Shown one piece after another: positions 43,686 through 52,905 of a stretch of 64,000 nucleotides of DNA. This stretch comes from an uncultured Blautia sp. Its GTDB lineage: Bacteria > Bacillota > Clostridia > Lachnospirales > Lachnospiraceae. Within the stretch, counting starts at the first letter, position 1. Every line of letters begins with the position of its first letter. Both the position numbers and the translations under genes were made by a program. The notes under the pieces were generated by a model. That model saw only the letters and a program-made list of their open reading frames with translations, was not told the DNA's origin and searched no databases. Location of the stretch: contig CAKRMK010000008.1 of assembly GCA_934364795.1 (NCBI GenBank), forward strand, positions 1 to 64,000. The letters run 5' to 3'.

Positions 43686-45554
43686 ATGAATAAGAAGCAG
43701 AAAAAAGTTTTAATCAGAATTATTGTTACGATTGTTCTTCTGATTGCACTGCGTTTTATTCCAATAGAAGGCTATGTAAGAATGGCATTATATATGGTTC
43801 CATATCTGGTGATCGGCTATGACATTCTGAAAAAAGCATTCAAAGGAATTAAAAACCGTCAGGTATTTGATGAAAACTTTCTGATGGCAGTTGCCACAGT
43901 AGGTGCTATTGCGTTGGGAGATTACCAGGAAGGAACAGCGGTTATGCTGTTTTATCAGATCGGGGAACTTTTCCAGAGCTATGCAGTTGGCAAGAGCAGA
44001 AGAAATATCAGTGAGTTAATGGATATCCGTCCAGACTATGCAAACATTGAGCAGGATGGCAAACTGGAAAAGGTTGACCCGGATGAAGTAGAGGTTGGTA
44101 CTGTGATCGTAGTTCAGCCTGGAGAGAAGATTCCCATTGATGGAATTATTGAAGAGGGAGCCTCTGCTTTGAATACAAGTGCCCTGACCGGAGAGAGCCT
44201 TCCAAGAGATGCGAAAGCAGGAGAAGAGGTTATCAGTGGTTGTATTAACATGACTGGTGTTCTGAAAATCCGTACAACCAAGGAATTTGGAGAATCTACC
44301 GTTTCCAAGATCCTGGACCTTGTGGAGAATTCCAGTTCCAAGAAATCAAGATCTGAAAACTTTATTTCAAAATTTGCAAAATACTATACACCTGCTGTAT
44401 GTTACAGCGCCCTGGCACTTGCAATCATTCCCCCGTTTTGCAGAATGTTGTTCATGGGACTTTCACCGGAGTGGGGAGACTGGATCTACCGTGCCCTTAC
44501 TTTCCTGGTAATCAGCTGTCCGTGTGCACTTGTGATCAGTATTCCTCTTAGCTTCTTTGCAGGAATCGGCGGTGCCAGCAATCAGGGAGTTCTGGTAAAA
44601 GGCTCCAATTATCTTGAAGCTCTTTCCCAGACAAAAATTGTAGTATTTGATAAAACCGGAACTATGACAAAAGGTGTATTCGAAGTAAGCGGAATCCATC
44701 ACAGTGAGATGGAGGATGCTAAGCTTCTGGAATATGCAGCATATGCAGAATGTTCTTCTTCCCATCCCATCAGTAAAAGCCTTCAGGCAGCATACGGCAA
44801 GCCCATTGACCGCAGCCGTGTGACAGATATTGAGGAAATCGGTGGAAATGGCGTAGTAGCAAAGGTTGACGGTGTGCAGGTTGCAGCAGGAAATGCCAAG
44901 CTGATGAACCGCCTTGGAATCCAGTATAAGGAATGTCACCATGTGGGAACTGTCGTTCATATGGCAGTTGACGGCAAATACGCAGGACACATTCTGATCT
45001 CTGATATTTTGAAGCCTCATGCAAAAGAGGCAATTGAAAATCTGAAAAAAGCAGGTGTTACAAAAACAGTTATGCTTACAGGAGATGCACGTAAGGTGGC
45101 AGATTCTGTGGCAGCAGAGCTTGGAATTGGTGAAGTACACAGCGAGCTTCTTCCGGCAGATAAGGTATCTAAGGTAGAGGAGCTTCTGGCAAATAAATCT
45201 GAAAAAGAGAAACTTGCATTCGTTGGTGACGGTATTAACGATGCGCCGGTTCTTTCAAGAGCAGATATAGGTATTGCAATGGGAGCACTTGGCTCTGATG
45301 CTGCAATTGAAGCTGCTGATATTGTCCTCATGGACGATGATCCTGTAAAAATTGCAAAAGCAATCCGTATTTCAAAGAAATGTATGCGTATTGTATATGA
45401 AAATATCTACTTTGCAATTGGAGTCAAGCTGATCTGTCTGGTGCTTGGAGCCCTTGGTATTGCAAACATGTGGGTGGCTATTTTTGCAGATGTAGGAGTT
45501 ATGGTAATTGCAGTTCTCAATGCAATCCGTACTTTATTTGTAAAGAATCTTTAA
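43686..45554 (+). CDS. Zn/Cd-type P-type ATPase without N-terminal metal-binding domain
   Basis: The 622-residue pump has eight membrane helices, actuator motif (SALTGESLP), the transmembrane SCPCALVISIPLS motif typical of Zn/Cd/Pb pumps, phosphorylation site DKTGTMTKG, HP locus (SSSHPIS) and [14 protein letters not shown]. The usual N-terminal HMA domain is lacking; the first residues are already the first membrane helix. A stand-alone HMA protein is encoded upstream. It would export Zn2+ or Cd2+ from the cytoplasm. The ATG follows GGAGGGCATGTG. Confidence 0.94.
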   Translation: MNKKQKKVLIRIIVTIVLLIALRFIPIEGYVRMALYMVPYLVIGYDILKKAFKGIKNRQVFDENFLMAVATVGAIALGDYQEGTAVMLFYQIGELFQSYAVGKSRRNISELMDIRPDYANIEQDGKLEKVDPDEVEVGTVIVVQPGEKIPIDGIIEEGASALNTSALTGESLPRDAKAGEEVISGCINMTGVLKIRTTKEFGESTVSKILDLVENSSSKKSRSENFISKFAKYYTPAVCYSALALAIIPPFCRMLFMGLSPEWGDWIYRALTFLVISCPCALVISIPLSFFAGIGGASNQGVLVKGSNYLEALSQTKIVVFDKTGTMTKGVFEVSGIHHSEMEDAKLLEYAAYAECSSSHPISKSLQAAYGKPIDRSRVTDIEEIGGNGVVAKVDGVQVAAGNAKLMNRLGIQYKECHHVGTVVHMAVDGKYAGHILISDILKPHAKEAIENLKKAGVTKTVMLTGDARKVADSVAAELGIGEVHSELLPADKVSKVEELLANKSEKEKLAFVGDGINDAPVLSRADIGIAMGALGSDAAIEAADIVLMDDDPVKIAKAIRISKKCMRIVYENIYFAIGVKLICLVLGALGIANMWVAIFADVGVMVIAVLNAIRTLFVKNL

Positions 45555-45560
45555 TGTAAA

Positions 45561-45584
45561 TGGGGGCAGAGTTATTTGCCCCCT
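45561..45584 (+). terminator. Hairpin between the P-type ATPase and ArsR genes
   Basis: GGGGGCA-gagttatt-TGCCCCC, 7-bp arms, without a T run. It may protect or attenuate the transcript rather than end it. Confidence 0.5.
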
Positions 45585-45625
45585 GAAGCTGTATAATCTG
45601 GATAGTTTAATTGAGGAGTTTGACA

Positions 45626-45997
45626 ATGAAAAAAGATACAGATAAAGATATTGAAACCTGTGAATGCTGTGAAGTTCACGAAAATCTTCTGCAGATTGTA
45701 AACGAAACCATCCCGGAAGAAAATGAACTTTATGATCTGGCTGAATTATTTAAAGTTTTTGGGGACTCTACCAGAATCCGTATCCTGTTTGTGCTTTTTG
45801 AGGCAGAGGTATGTGTGTGCGACCTGGCCAAGGCACTGAACATGACCCAATCAGCAATTTCCCATCAGCTGCGTATCCTGAAACAGAATAAGCTGGTGAA
45901 AAGCCGCAGAGAGGGGAAATCTATTTTCTATTCTCTTGCAGATGAACATGTGCGGACAATCATTGACCAGGGAAGAGAGCATATTGAGGAAGATTAA
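45626..45997 (+). CDS. ArsR/SmtB-family Zn/Cd-sensing repressor
   Basis: From the ATG at 45626 (GAGGAGTTTGACA) the protein has 123 residues. The winged helix is clear (LAKALNMTQSAISHQL, LKSRREGKSIFY). Two metal sites are visible: an alpha3-type thiolate site with Cys63 and Cys65 in EVCVCD plus N-terminal Cys12, 14 and 15 (TCECC), and an alpha5 Zn site with Asp106, His108, His119 and Glu122 in the classic spacing. It likely represses the HMA/ATPase operon through the palindrome at 43126-43147 until Zn2+ or Cd2+ binds. Confidence 0.92.
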   Translation: MKKDTDKDIETCECCEVHENLLQIVNETIPEENELYDLAELFKVFGDSTRIRILFVLFEAEVCVCDLAKALNMTQSAISHQLRILKQNKLVKSRREGKSIFYSLADEHVRTIIDQGREHIEED

Positions 45998-46062
45998 TAT
46001 TAGTTACTGGTTACAGAGGACGCAATCCTTAATATTTTTTGAAAACCTGTAATGTGTAAATA

Positions 46063-46127
46063 AAAACGGTATGTACAATGAACATAAAGTAATGAAACGT
46101 TACTTTTGATATTGTACATACCGTTTT
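46063..46127. terminator. Bidirectional terminator between arsR and the Ca2+ exchanger gene
   Basis: AAAACGGTATGTACAAT and ATTGTACATACCGTTTT are perfect 17-bp arms, with a nested AAAGTAA/TTACTTT stem in the loop. It serves the convergent genes on both sides. Confidence 0.92.
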
Positions 46128-46134
46128 ATATTAT

Positions 46135-47109
46135 TTATACAAACTGATAAATGCAGAACACTGCATAAATTACCAGCAGAACGATTCCCTGAGTTCTGGA
46201 AAGCTTTTCTCTTTTTATGGCAGGGAAAGTAAGAAATGCCATAACAAACAGCATAAGGGGAATATCCACAACCAGAGAAGAATTTAAACCGGCAATGGTT
46301 TTGCTTACCGGGATATCAAATGGAGATAAGGTTGCGGAAACACCAGTTACCAGTACCAGGTTGAAAAGGTTTGCGCCGATTACATTTCCAAGGGAAAGAG
46401 CACCATGTCCCTTTGTAAGAGAGGTGATGGCAGTTACCAGCTCCGGAAGAGAAGTACCAAGTGCAACGAAGGTAAGTGCGATAACAGATTCCGGAACACC
46501 AAGTTCGCGGGCAATAATGGTTCCGTTATTTACCAGCAGATTTGCACCCCATGCAATAAGAGCCGCGCCAATAATCAGCAGGAAAATGTCCTTTAACAAA
46601 GAAGAATTTTCCTCTTTAGAAACTTCCACTTCTTCAGATACGGCAACATCACCAGGATGATTTTTGATCTGGTAAACAGAAACTCCAATGTAAGCACCGA
46701 ACATAATAAGAAGAACAAGTCCGGTAATGTGGGAAAAATGTCCGCTGATATAAGCTGTTGCAGAGTAGAAAATGGCTGCAACAAAGAAAAAGATAACCGG
46801 CAGCTTCAGTGCCTTTTTGTCCGTGGCTGACGGACGGATGGCAATGGTAAGGGCTGCAATAAGACATACATTGCAGATAATGGAGCCGATGGCATTTCCA
46901 TAGGCGATTTCCCCATGTCCGCTTACAGCAGAGGTGGCAGAAACCATAACCTCCGGAAGTGTGGTGCCAATGGAAACTACAGTGGCGCCGATAAGAAGCT
47001 CCGGTACATGAAAACGATGGGCAATGCCCGTAGCCCCGTCAACAAACCAGTCGCCGCCTTTGATCAGAAAAATCAGACCGATGATGAAAAAAATAACTGG
47101 TAAAATCAT
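46135..47109 (-). CDS. Calcium/sodium antiporter (CaCA family, YrbG type)
   Basis: The 324-residue protein has ten hydrophobic segments in two repeated halves, each with the CaCA alpha motif: IGTTLPEVMVSATSAVSGHG, later ALGTSLPELVTAITSLTKGHG, and the GNAIGSIICNV/GNVIGANLFNL pair. It exchanges Ca2+ for Na+ or H+. It lies between the ArsR gene and mntP, pointing away from arsR; there is a good GGAGGA ribosome site. Regulation is not evident. Confidence 0.93.
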   Translation of the reverse strand: MILPVIFFIIGLIFLIKGGDWFVDGATGIAHRFHVPELLIGATVVSIGTTLPEVMVSATSAVSGHGEIAYGNAIGSIICNVCLIAALTIAIRPSATDKKALKLPVIFFFVAAIFYSATAYISGHFSHITGLVLLIMFGAYIGVSVYQIKNHPGDVAVSEEVEVSKEENSSLLKDIFLLIIGAALIAWGANLLVNNGTIIARELGVPESVIALTFVALGTSLPELVTAITSLTKGHGALSLGNVIGANLFNLVLVTGVSATLSPFDIPVSKTIAGLNSSLVVDIPLMLFVMAFLTFPAIKREKLSRTQGIVLLVIYAVFCIYQFV

Positions 47110-47148
47110 AAATGTCCTCCTTTTTGTGCAGGAAAAATTCCTGGAAAA

Positions 47149-47733
47149 TTAAAACATGTTGCTGATGAAAATTTCCAGACCAATTGCAATTAAGATCACG
47201 CCACCCAGGATATCAGCCTTGTTGGAAAGCTTTGTTCCAAATCGTTTGCCAAGGGAAAGGCCTGACATGGAAATGAAAAATGTAACGGTTGCAATGATCA
47301 GGGAACAGACAAGAGCCATAAGCCAGTCATATTCTGCGATGGTAAAGCCTACAGACAAAGCATCAATGGAAGTGGCAACACCCTGAATGAAAAGAGCTTT
47401 TGGACCAACTCCTGGAACTTCGTCATCCTCGCCAGTTCCACGGATACCGTTTATCAGCATGGAACCTCCGATGTAGCCTAATAAGATCAGTGCGATCCAT
47501 GGGATAAATTTCTCAAATGTTTTGAAATATTCCACAATGGTGTGGACGCATAACCATCCGGTCATTGGCATAATGGCCTGAAAAGCACCGAAGGTGCCGG
47601 CAATACCGCACATTTTCTTCATTCGCATCTTTGGCTCATGCAGGCCGTTTGCAAGGGAAACTGAAAAAGCATCCATTGCAAGTCCAACACCCAACAGGGC
47701 GCTGTTCAGAAAAAAGACAAAACTGTAGTTCAT
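47149..47733 (-). CDS. mntP: Manganese efflux pump MntP
   Basis: The 194-residue protein has six hydrophobic segments and the MntP pattern: GVGLAMDAFSVSLANGL with the conserved Asp, the mirrored GVATSIDALSVGFTI with another Asp, and a glycine-rich GGVILIAIGLEIFI at the end. It expels excess Mn2+. The ATG at 47733 is nine bases after GGAGG; an ATG two codons earlier is too close. A yybP-ykoY-type manganese riboswitch sits upstream on the same strand, confirming the substrate. Confidence 0.95.
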   Translation of the reverse strand: MNYSFVFFLNSALLGVGLAMDAFSVSLANGLHEPKMRMKKMCGIAGTFGAFQAIMPMTGWLCVHTIVEYFKTFEKFIPWIALILLGYIGGSMLINGIRGTGEDDEVPGVGPKALFIQGVATSIDALSVGFTIAEYDWLMALVCSLIIATVTFFISMSGLSLGKRFGTKLSNKADILGGVILIAIGLEIFISNMF

Positions 47734-47883
47734 TTTCATATTCCTCCGTAATATTATTTCACCGTTGAATTATTTTCAGCAGGCTGGTTTCCTGAATGTG
47801 GCAGCCAAACATGATTTAAGATCTAAAGTGAAGATTTCTTAACAATTATGGATGCCTGTATCATACGGGTAAAAATCACATGA

Positions 47884-47922
47884 AAAAAGACCCGCTATAT
47901 AACCGCCGGCTATATATGGGTC
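47884..47922 (-). terminator. Terminator of the manganese riboswitch expression platform
   Basis: On the minus strand GACCCATATATAGCC-GGCG-GTTATATAGCGGGTC, followed by six T residues. A second hairpin (ACTCATGTATAAC / GCTATACATGGAGT, 47948-47979) lies between it and the aptamer and could act as antiterminator partner. Confidence 0.85.
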
Positions 47923-47973
47923 ATCATCATTCTTATAAAAGGATAGACTCCATGTATAGCATCAGTTATACAT

Positions 47974-48100
47974 GAGTCTCGCAATTTAATGCAAGCCAGA
48001 CCAAAACATTACACTGGTAATATCCACGGGTCGGTATGTTGACTTGCCACGTACAGTTCAATACGCTTGCTACTCCCTCACAGGGAAACCTTGTGTGGTA
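47974..48100 (-). ncRNA. yybP-ykoY manganese riboswitch upstream of mntP
   Basis: On the minus strand the leader has the conserved GAGGGAGTAGC near its start, CAAGTCAACATACCGACC in the centre and TCTGGCTTGC...GCGAGAC at the end, in the order known for the Mn2+-sensing yybP-ykoY class. A terminator follows at 47884-47922, so Mn2+ would turn expression of mntP on by preventing termination. Boundaries are approximate. Confidence 0.9.
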
Positions 48101-48129
48101 ACTTTAGCAGATAAGAAGTCGTTTGTCAA
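48101..48129 (-). promoter_or_regulatory. Promoter of the riboswitch-mntP transcript
   Basis: TTGACA (48124-48129 on the minus strand) and TAAAGT (48101-48106), 17 bp apart, directly before the riboswitch. Confidence 0.75.
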
Positions 48130-48189
48130 TAATTTTTATCAATAATATTGACATTGCCAGAATATTAGCATAAACTAACTTTTGTAATA

Positions 48190-48212
48190 TTAATGATAAA
48201 AAATATCATTAA
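48190..48212. promoter_or_regulatory. Fur/DtxR-type palindrome in the mntP-feo gap
   Basis: TTAATGATA-AAAAA-TATCATTAA, perfect 9-bp arms, similar to Fur-box half sites (TGATA...TATCA). It is about 135 bp before feoAB and 60 bp before the mntP promoter, so iron control of feoAB is the most natural reading. Confidence 0.6.
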
Positions 48213-48256
48213 TGAAGAGAAAGTTACTATAAAACATATCTGTAATCTGTGTTTCT

Positions 48257-48295
48257 CACTTTACGGTGCCATATCACAAAACATGCCGTAAAGTG
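48257..48295 (+). other. Hairpin in the feoAB leader
   Basis: CACTTTACGG and CCGTAAAGTG are perfect 10-bp arms with a 19-base loop, 52 bp before the feoAB start. There is no T run; it may stabilise the mRNA or bind a regulator. Confidence 0.6.
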
Positions 48296-48346
48296 TAGAT
48301 GTGTAACATCTTAAAAGATTACAAATGAGAAAAGAGGAAACTACAT

Positions 48347-50692
48347 ATGACATTAAAAGATCTTCCTATTGGAAAAACTGCCACAGTTACGGCAGTAGGC
48401 GGGGAAGGAGCGCTTCGGCAGCATTTTCTGGATATGGGTATTATTCCCATGGCAGATGTGACTATGGTGAAATATGCGCCTATGGGGGATCCTGTAGAGG
48501 TAAGGATACATAGCTACGAACTGACCCTCCGTCTTGCAGATGCTGACAAAATCCAGATAGACAACATAAGGGAAATGAAAACGCCCCGGCACAATAACCA
48601 TGTAAAAACAATTCCCCATCCAGGGCTTGGAGAGGGCGGCAAGTACCACGAAAAAGCAGATGAACACCCGATTCCAGATGGTGAGATCATTACATTTGCC
48701 CTTGCAGGAAATCAGAACTGTGGCAAAACCACATTGTTTAATCAGCTGACAGGTTCCAACCAGCATGTGGGAAATTTTCCCGGGGTAACAGTAGACCGTA
48801 AAGACGGTTCCATCCGGGGAAAAAAGAATACTCTGGTAACAGACCTTCCAGGTATTTATTCTATGTCCCCTTATTCCAGCGAGGAAATCGTAACCAGAAA
48901 TTTTATTCTGGAACAGCATCCACGGGGGATTATTAATATTGTAGATGCCACCAATATTGAGAGAAATCTCTATCTTACCATGCAGCTAATGGAACTGGAT
49001 GTTCCTATGGTGCTGGCTTTGAACATGATGGATGAGGTGCGCCAGAATGGCGGCTCTATACTGGTGAATCAGATGGAGGAGATGCTTGGAATCCCGGTAG
49101 TGCCTGTTTCCGCAGCCAAAAATGAAGGAATTGATGAACTAGTAGCACATGCAATTCATGTCGCAAAATATCAGGAACGTCCCAAACGTGTTGACTTTTG
49201 CGATGCAAATGAAGATGGCGGGGCAGTGCACAGATGCCTTCACGGAATTATGCATTTAATTGAAGATCACGCCCAGAAGGCCGATATTCCGGTTCGTTTT
49301 GCGGCCAGCAAGCTTGCAGAGGGGGACGAGCTGATTCTGGAAAAGCTGGGACTTGACCAGAATGAGAAAGAAACTCTGGAACATATTGTAAAGCAGATGG
49401 AAACAGAGCGAGGACTTGACCGGGCAGCTGCCATGGCTCATATGCGTTTTGATTTTATTGAAAAGGTCTGTGATGAGACAGTGGTAAAGCCTCATGAAAG
49501 CAAAGAACATGTAAGAAGCCAGAAAATGGATAAGATCCTCACCGGCAAATATACGGCGATTCCCTGTTTTGCAGGAATTATGGGGCTTGTATTCTGGCTT
49601 ACCTTTGGTGTTATCGGAAAAGGGCTTTCCGACCTCCTGGATATGGGGATTTCCTGGCTTACAGATGTGGTGGACCAGGCCATGACCGCATGGAATGTCA
49701 ATGAAGTGCTTCATTCCCTGGTGATTGACGGAATTTTTAACGGAGTAGGCAGTGTGCTTAGTTTCCTTCCGATTATTGTCACTTTGTTCTTCTTTTTGTC
49801 CCTTCTGGAAGACAGTGGATATATGGCAAGGGTTGCCTTTGTGATGGATAAGCTGCTTCGTAAAATCGGGCTTTCGGGGCGAAGCATTGTCCCTATGCTG
49901 GTGGGCTTTGGCTGTACAGTTCCAGGGGTTATGGCAAGCAGAACCCTTCCCTCTGAGCGTGACCGTAAGATGACCATTCTTCTTACCCCGTTTATGAGCT
50001 GCTCTGCAAAGCTTCCGATATATGCATTTTTTACAGCGGCTTTTTTTCCGAAATACGGTGCACTTGTAATGATTGCTCTTTATTTTGGTGGAATCCTTAT
50101 GGGAATTGTGATGGCACTGCTTTTTGGAAAAACATTATTTAAAGGGGAGGCAGTTCCTTTTGTAATGGAGCTTCCAAACTATCGTTTGCCGGGAGCAAAG
50201 AATGTGGGGCAGCTTCTCTGGGAAAAAGCAAAAGATTTTCTTCAGAGAGCCTTTACAGTAATTTTTGTAGCAACCATTGTAATCTGGTTTTTGCAGACCT
50301 TTGATCTGCAGATGAATATTGTCACGGATTCCAGAGACAGCATTCTGGCTGTGGTGGCAGGAATTGTTGCGCCTGTGTTTAAACCTCTGGGCTTTGGTGA
50401 CTGGAGATTTTCCACAGCACTTGTTACCGGATTCATGGCAAAGGAAAGCGTGGTTTCCACATTGTCCATTTTGTTTGGAAGCACTGGGGCTCTTGTGGAA
50501 GTGCTGACACCGCTGGCTGCGGTGAGCCTTCTTACTTTCTGTCTGCTTTATACTCCCTGTGTGGCTGCAATTGCCTCAGTGAAGCGGGAGCTTGGGGGCA
50601 AATGGGCTGCTGGAGTTGTGATCGGGCAGTGTGTGATCGCATGGATTGCGGCATTTTTGGTAAAAATAATTGGTGGTTTCATCGGATTTTGA
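48347..50692 (+). CDS. feoB: Ferrous iron transporter, fused FeoA-FeoB
   Basis: A 781-residue fusion. Residues 1-75 are FeoA (SH3-like; LPIGKTATVTAVGGEGALRQ, FLDMGIIPMADVT), then a linker, then FeoB: G1 GNQNCGKTTLFNQL (121-128), G2/G3 with NFPGVTVDRK and DLPGIYSMSPYS, G4 ALNMMDEV, and the membrane part with SFLPIIVTLFFFLSLLEDSGYMARV and the Gate motifs. FeoB imports Fe2+ using GTP. FeoA is usually a separate gene, though FeoA-FeoB fusions occur in Clostridia. ATG at 48347 follows AGAGGAAACTA. Confidence 0.95.
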   Translation: MTLKDLPIGKTATVTAVGGEGALRQHFLDMGIIPMADVTMVKYAPMGDPVEVRIHSYELTLRLADADKIQIDNIREMKTPRHNNHVKTIPHPGLGEGGKYHEKADEHPIPDGEIITFALAGNQNCGKTTLFNQLTGSNQHVGNFPGVTVDRKDGSIRGKKNTLVTDLPGIYSMSPYSSEEIVTRNFILEQHPRGIINIVDATNIERNLYLTMQLMELDVPMVLALNMMDEVRQNGGSILVNQMEEMLGIPVVPVSAAKNEGIDELVAHAIHVAKYQERPKRVDFCDANEDGGAVHRCLHGIMHLIEDHAQKADIPVRFAASKLAEGDELILEKLGLDQNEKETLEHIVKQMETERGLDRAAAMAHMRFDFIEKVCDETVVKPHESKEHVRSQKMDKILTGKYTAIPCFAGIMGLVFWLTFGVIGKGLSDLLDMGISWLTDVVDQAMTAWNVNEVLHSLVIDGIFNGVGSVLSFLPIIVTLFFFLSLLEDSGYMARVAFVMDKLLRKIGLSGRSIVPMLVGFGCTVPGVMASRTLPSERDRKMTILLTPFMSCSAKLPIYAFFTAAFFPKYGALVMIALYFGGILMGIVMALLFGKTLFKGEAVPFVMELPNYRLPGAKNVGQLLWEKAKDFLQRAFTVIFVATIVIWFLQTFDLQMNIVTDSRDSILAVVAGIVAPVFKPLGFGDWRFSTALVTGFMAKESVVSTLSILFGSTGALVEVLTPLAAVSLLTFCLLYTPCVAAIASVKRELGGKWAAGVVIGQCVIAWIAAFLVKIIGGFIGF

Positions 50693-50730
50693 GAAAAATG
50701 ACTATTTTTCATTTTTGTCAAAAAAAATAT

Positions 50731-50757
50731 TGACTATTGGTCATTTTGGTTTATACT
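50731..50757 (+). promoter_or_regulatory. Promoter with TGAC-N5-GTCA operator for the MMPL gene
   Basis: TTGACT (50730-50735) and TATACT (50752-50757) are 16 bp apart; TGACTATTGGTCA (50731-50743) is a palindrome overlapping the -35 box, and a looser TGACTATT...TTTGTCA pair lies at 50699-50720. This resembles TetR/MarR operators of drug exporters. No regulator gene is adjacent. Confidence 0.55.
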
Positions 50758-50793
50758 ATAGTACGAAAGAAATGAATTAAGGAGATGACATCA

Positions 50794-52881
50794 ATGGTCA
50801 AAGTAGGAAAATGGATAGCCAAGCATAAAGTCCTTGTCCTTCTAATCGGACTTTTGCTGGTGATCCCGTCTGTGATCGGAATTGCGAAGACGAGAGTTAA
50901 TTATGATTTGTTAAGTTATCTGCCAGATACGCTGGAGACTGTCAAGGGTCAGGATATTCTGGTTGATGAGTTTGGTATGGGCGCCTTTTCCATGGTAATC
51001 GTGGAAAATATGGATATGAAGGATGTCCAGAAGCTGAAAGAGGATTTCAGCCAGGTAGAGCATGTGAAGGATGTTCTGTGGTACGACGATGTGGCTGATA
51101 TCACCCTTCCTGTGGAGATGATCCCGGAGAAATACCGAAAGGTGTTTATTAACGGAGATGCTACCATGATGCTGGTGCTTTTTGATAACACCACATCCTC
51201 TGATGATTCTATGGAAGCTCTTACACAGCTTCGTAAGGTGGCCAATAAGCAGTGTTTTTTAAGCGGTATGACAGGTGTTGTCACCGATATTAAGAATATT
51301 GCCATGCAGGAACTTCCGATTTATGTTGTAATTGCAGCTGTACTTAGTCTGGTGGTTCTGGAACTTACATCTGGTTCCTTTGTAGTTCCGTTTCTGTTCC
51401 TGCTTAGTATCGGACTTGCCATCCTTTACAACCTTGGAAGCAATATTATTTTAGGTGAGACTTCCTATATTACACAGGCTCTGACAGCAGTACTTCAGCT
51501 TGGTGTTACAATGGACTATTCCATTTTCCTTCTGAACAGCTACGAAGAGAATAAAAAGCGTTTTCCCGGCGAGAAAGACCGTGCCATGGGTCATGCCATT
51601 GCAAATACATTTAAGTCTGTAGCAGGAAGCTCTGTTACTACAGTTGCCGGATTCCTTGCTCTTTGTGTTATGACCTTTGCACTTGGACGGGACCTTGGTA
51701 TCGTAATGGCAAAAGGTGTTGTAATTGGTGTTATCTGTTGTGTAACTGTTCTTCCGGCATTGGTTCTGTTCTTTGACAAACCAATTGAGAAAACACAGCA
51801 TAAGCTTTTACTTAGCAACATGGATAAGCCATCCGCTTTTATTACGAAGCATTATAAAGCATGGACTCTGGTTTTCCTGGTGCTTTTGTTCCCTGCTATT
51901 TATGGAAATAATCACACTCAGATCTATTATAATATTGCACAGTCCCTTCCATCTACCCTGGACTGCAACATTGCCAATGAAGAGCTGGAAAATACTTTTG
52001 CAGTAGGTAATATCCACATGATTATGCTGGATAAGAATATGGATTCCAAGGCAAAACAGAACATGTTAAATGAGATTGACGATGTTGACGGTGTAAAGTG
52101 GAGCCTGGGCATGAATTCCCTGATTGGACCGACAGTTCCGGAATCCATGATTCCGGAGGATCTGAAGAAGATTTTTAAAGGCGATGAGTATGAGCTTGCT
52201 TTTGTATGCTCTGAATATGGTTCTGCAACCGATGAAGTAAATGCTCAGATTGCTGCCATTGATAAGATTGTTAAGAAGTACGATGACAGTGCAATGGTTA
52301 TTGGTGAAGCGCCTCTGATGAAGGACCTTCAGGATACTACAGATGCCGACCTGGTACGTGTAAATGTTATTTCCATCGGTGCTATTTTCCTGATCATCAT
52401 GATTATTTTCAAATCAATTTCCCTGCCGATTATTCTGGTTGCGGTTATTGAGTTTGCGATTTTTGTAAATATGGCCATTCCGTTCTATCAGGGAATCAGC
52501 CTTCCGTTCGTAGCAAGTATTGTTATCGGAGCTATCCAGCTGGGTGCAACTGTAGACTATGCGATCCTGATGACTACACGTTATCAGAGAGAAAGACAGC
52601 ATGGTAAGAATAAGATGGAAGCAATCGGCATTGCACATAAGACCAGTATGCCATCTATCATCAGCAGTGGTCTTAGCTTCTTTGCTGCAACATTTGGTGT
52701 TTCCTGTTATTCACAGGTTGAGATGATCGGATCCATCTGTACTCTGCTTGCCCGTGGAGCAATTATCAGTATGGTAGTTGTATTGTTTATTTTACCGGCG
52801 ATGTTTATGATCTTTGACAAGCTGATCTGTGTAACATCTATTGGCTTCCTTGGAGATAAGAAAGCAGCCAAAAGTAAATAA
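50794..52881 (+). CDS. MMPL/RND-family membrane transporter
   Basis: Starting at the ATG at 50794 (GGAG nine bases before; ATG at 50785 touches the ribosome site), the protein has 695 residues with twelve membrane segments in two halves. Each half has the family's central helix with paired acidic residues: GVTMDYSIFLLNSYEENKKR and GATVDYAILMTTRYQRERQ, with Asp-Tyr as the proton relay. Two extracellular loops of about 150 residues lie between helices 1-2 and 7-8. Such proteins export lipids, toxic hydrophobic compounds or drugs. The cargo is unknown. Confidence 0.91.
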   Translation: MVKVGKWIAKHKVLVLLIGLLLVIPSVIGIAKTRVNYDLLSYLPDTLETVKGQDILVDEFGMGAFSMVIVENMDMKDVQKLKEDFSQVEHVKDVLWYDDVADITLPVEMIPEKYRKVFINGDATMMLVLFDNTTSSDDSMEALTQLRKVANKQCFLSGMTGVVTDIKNIAMQELPIYVVIAAVLSLVVLELTSGSFVVPFLFLLSIGLAILYNLGSNIILGETSYITQALTAVLQLGVTMDYSIFLLNSYEENKKRFPGEKDRAMGHAIANTFKSVAGSSVTTVAGFLALCVMTFALGRDLGIVMAKGVVIGVICCVTVLPALVLFFDKPIEKTQHKLLLSNMDKPSAFITKHYKAWTLVFLVLLFPAIYGNNHTQIYYNIAQSLPSTLDCNIANEELENTFAVGNIHMIMLDKNMDSKAKQNMLNEIDDVDGVKWSLGMNSLIGPTVPESMIPEDLKKIFKGDEYELAFVCSEYGSATDEVNAQIAAIDKIVKKYDDSAMVIGEAPLMKDLQDTTDADLVRVNVISIGAIFLIIMIIFKSISLPIILVAVIEFAIFVNMAIPFYQGISLPFVASIVIGAIQLGATVDYAILMTTRYQRERQHGKNKMEAIGIAHKTSMPSIISSGLSFFAATFGVSCYSQVEMIGSICTLLARGAIISMVVVLFILPAMFMIFDKLICVTSIGFLGDKKAAKSK

Positions 52882-52905
52882 AATATAGAAATATATAATG
52901 TTTTG

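Noticed and set aside
48257-48295. Reading the feoAB leader hairpin as a terminator
   Set aside because: The stem is strong but lacks a T run and is followed directly by the ribosome site region, so termination is not supported.
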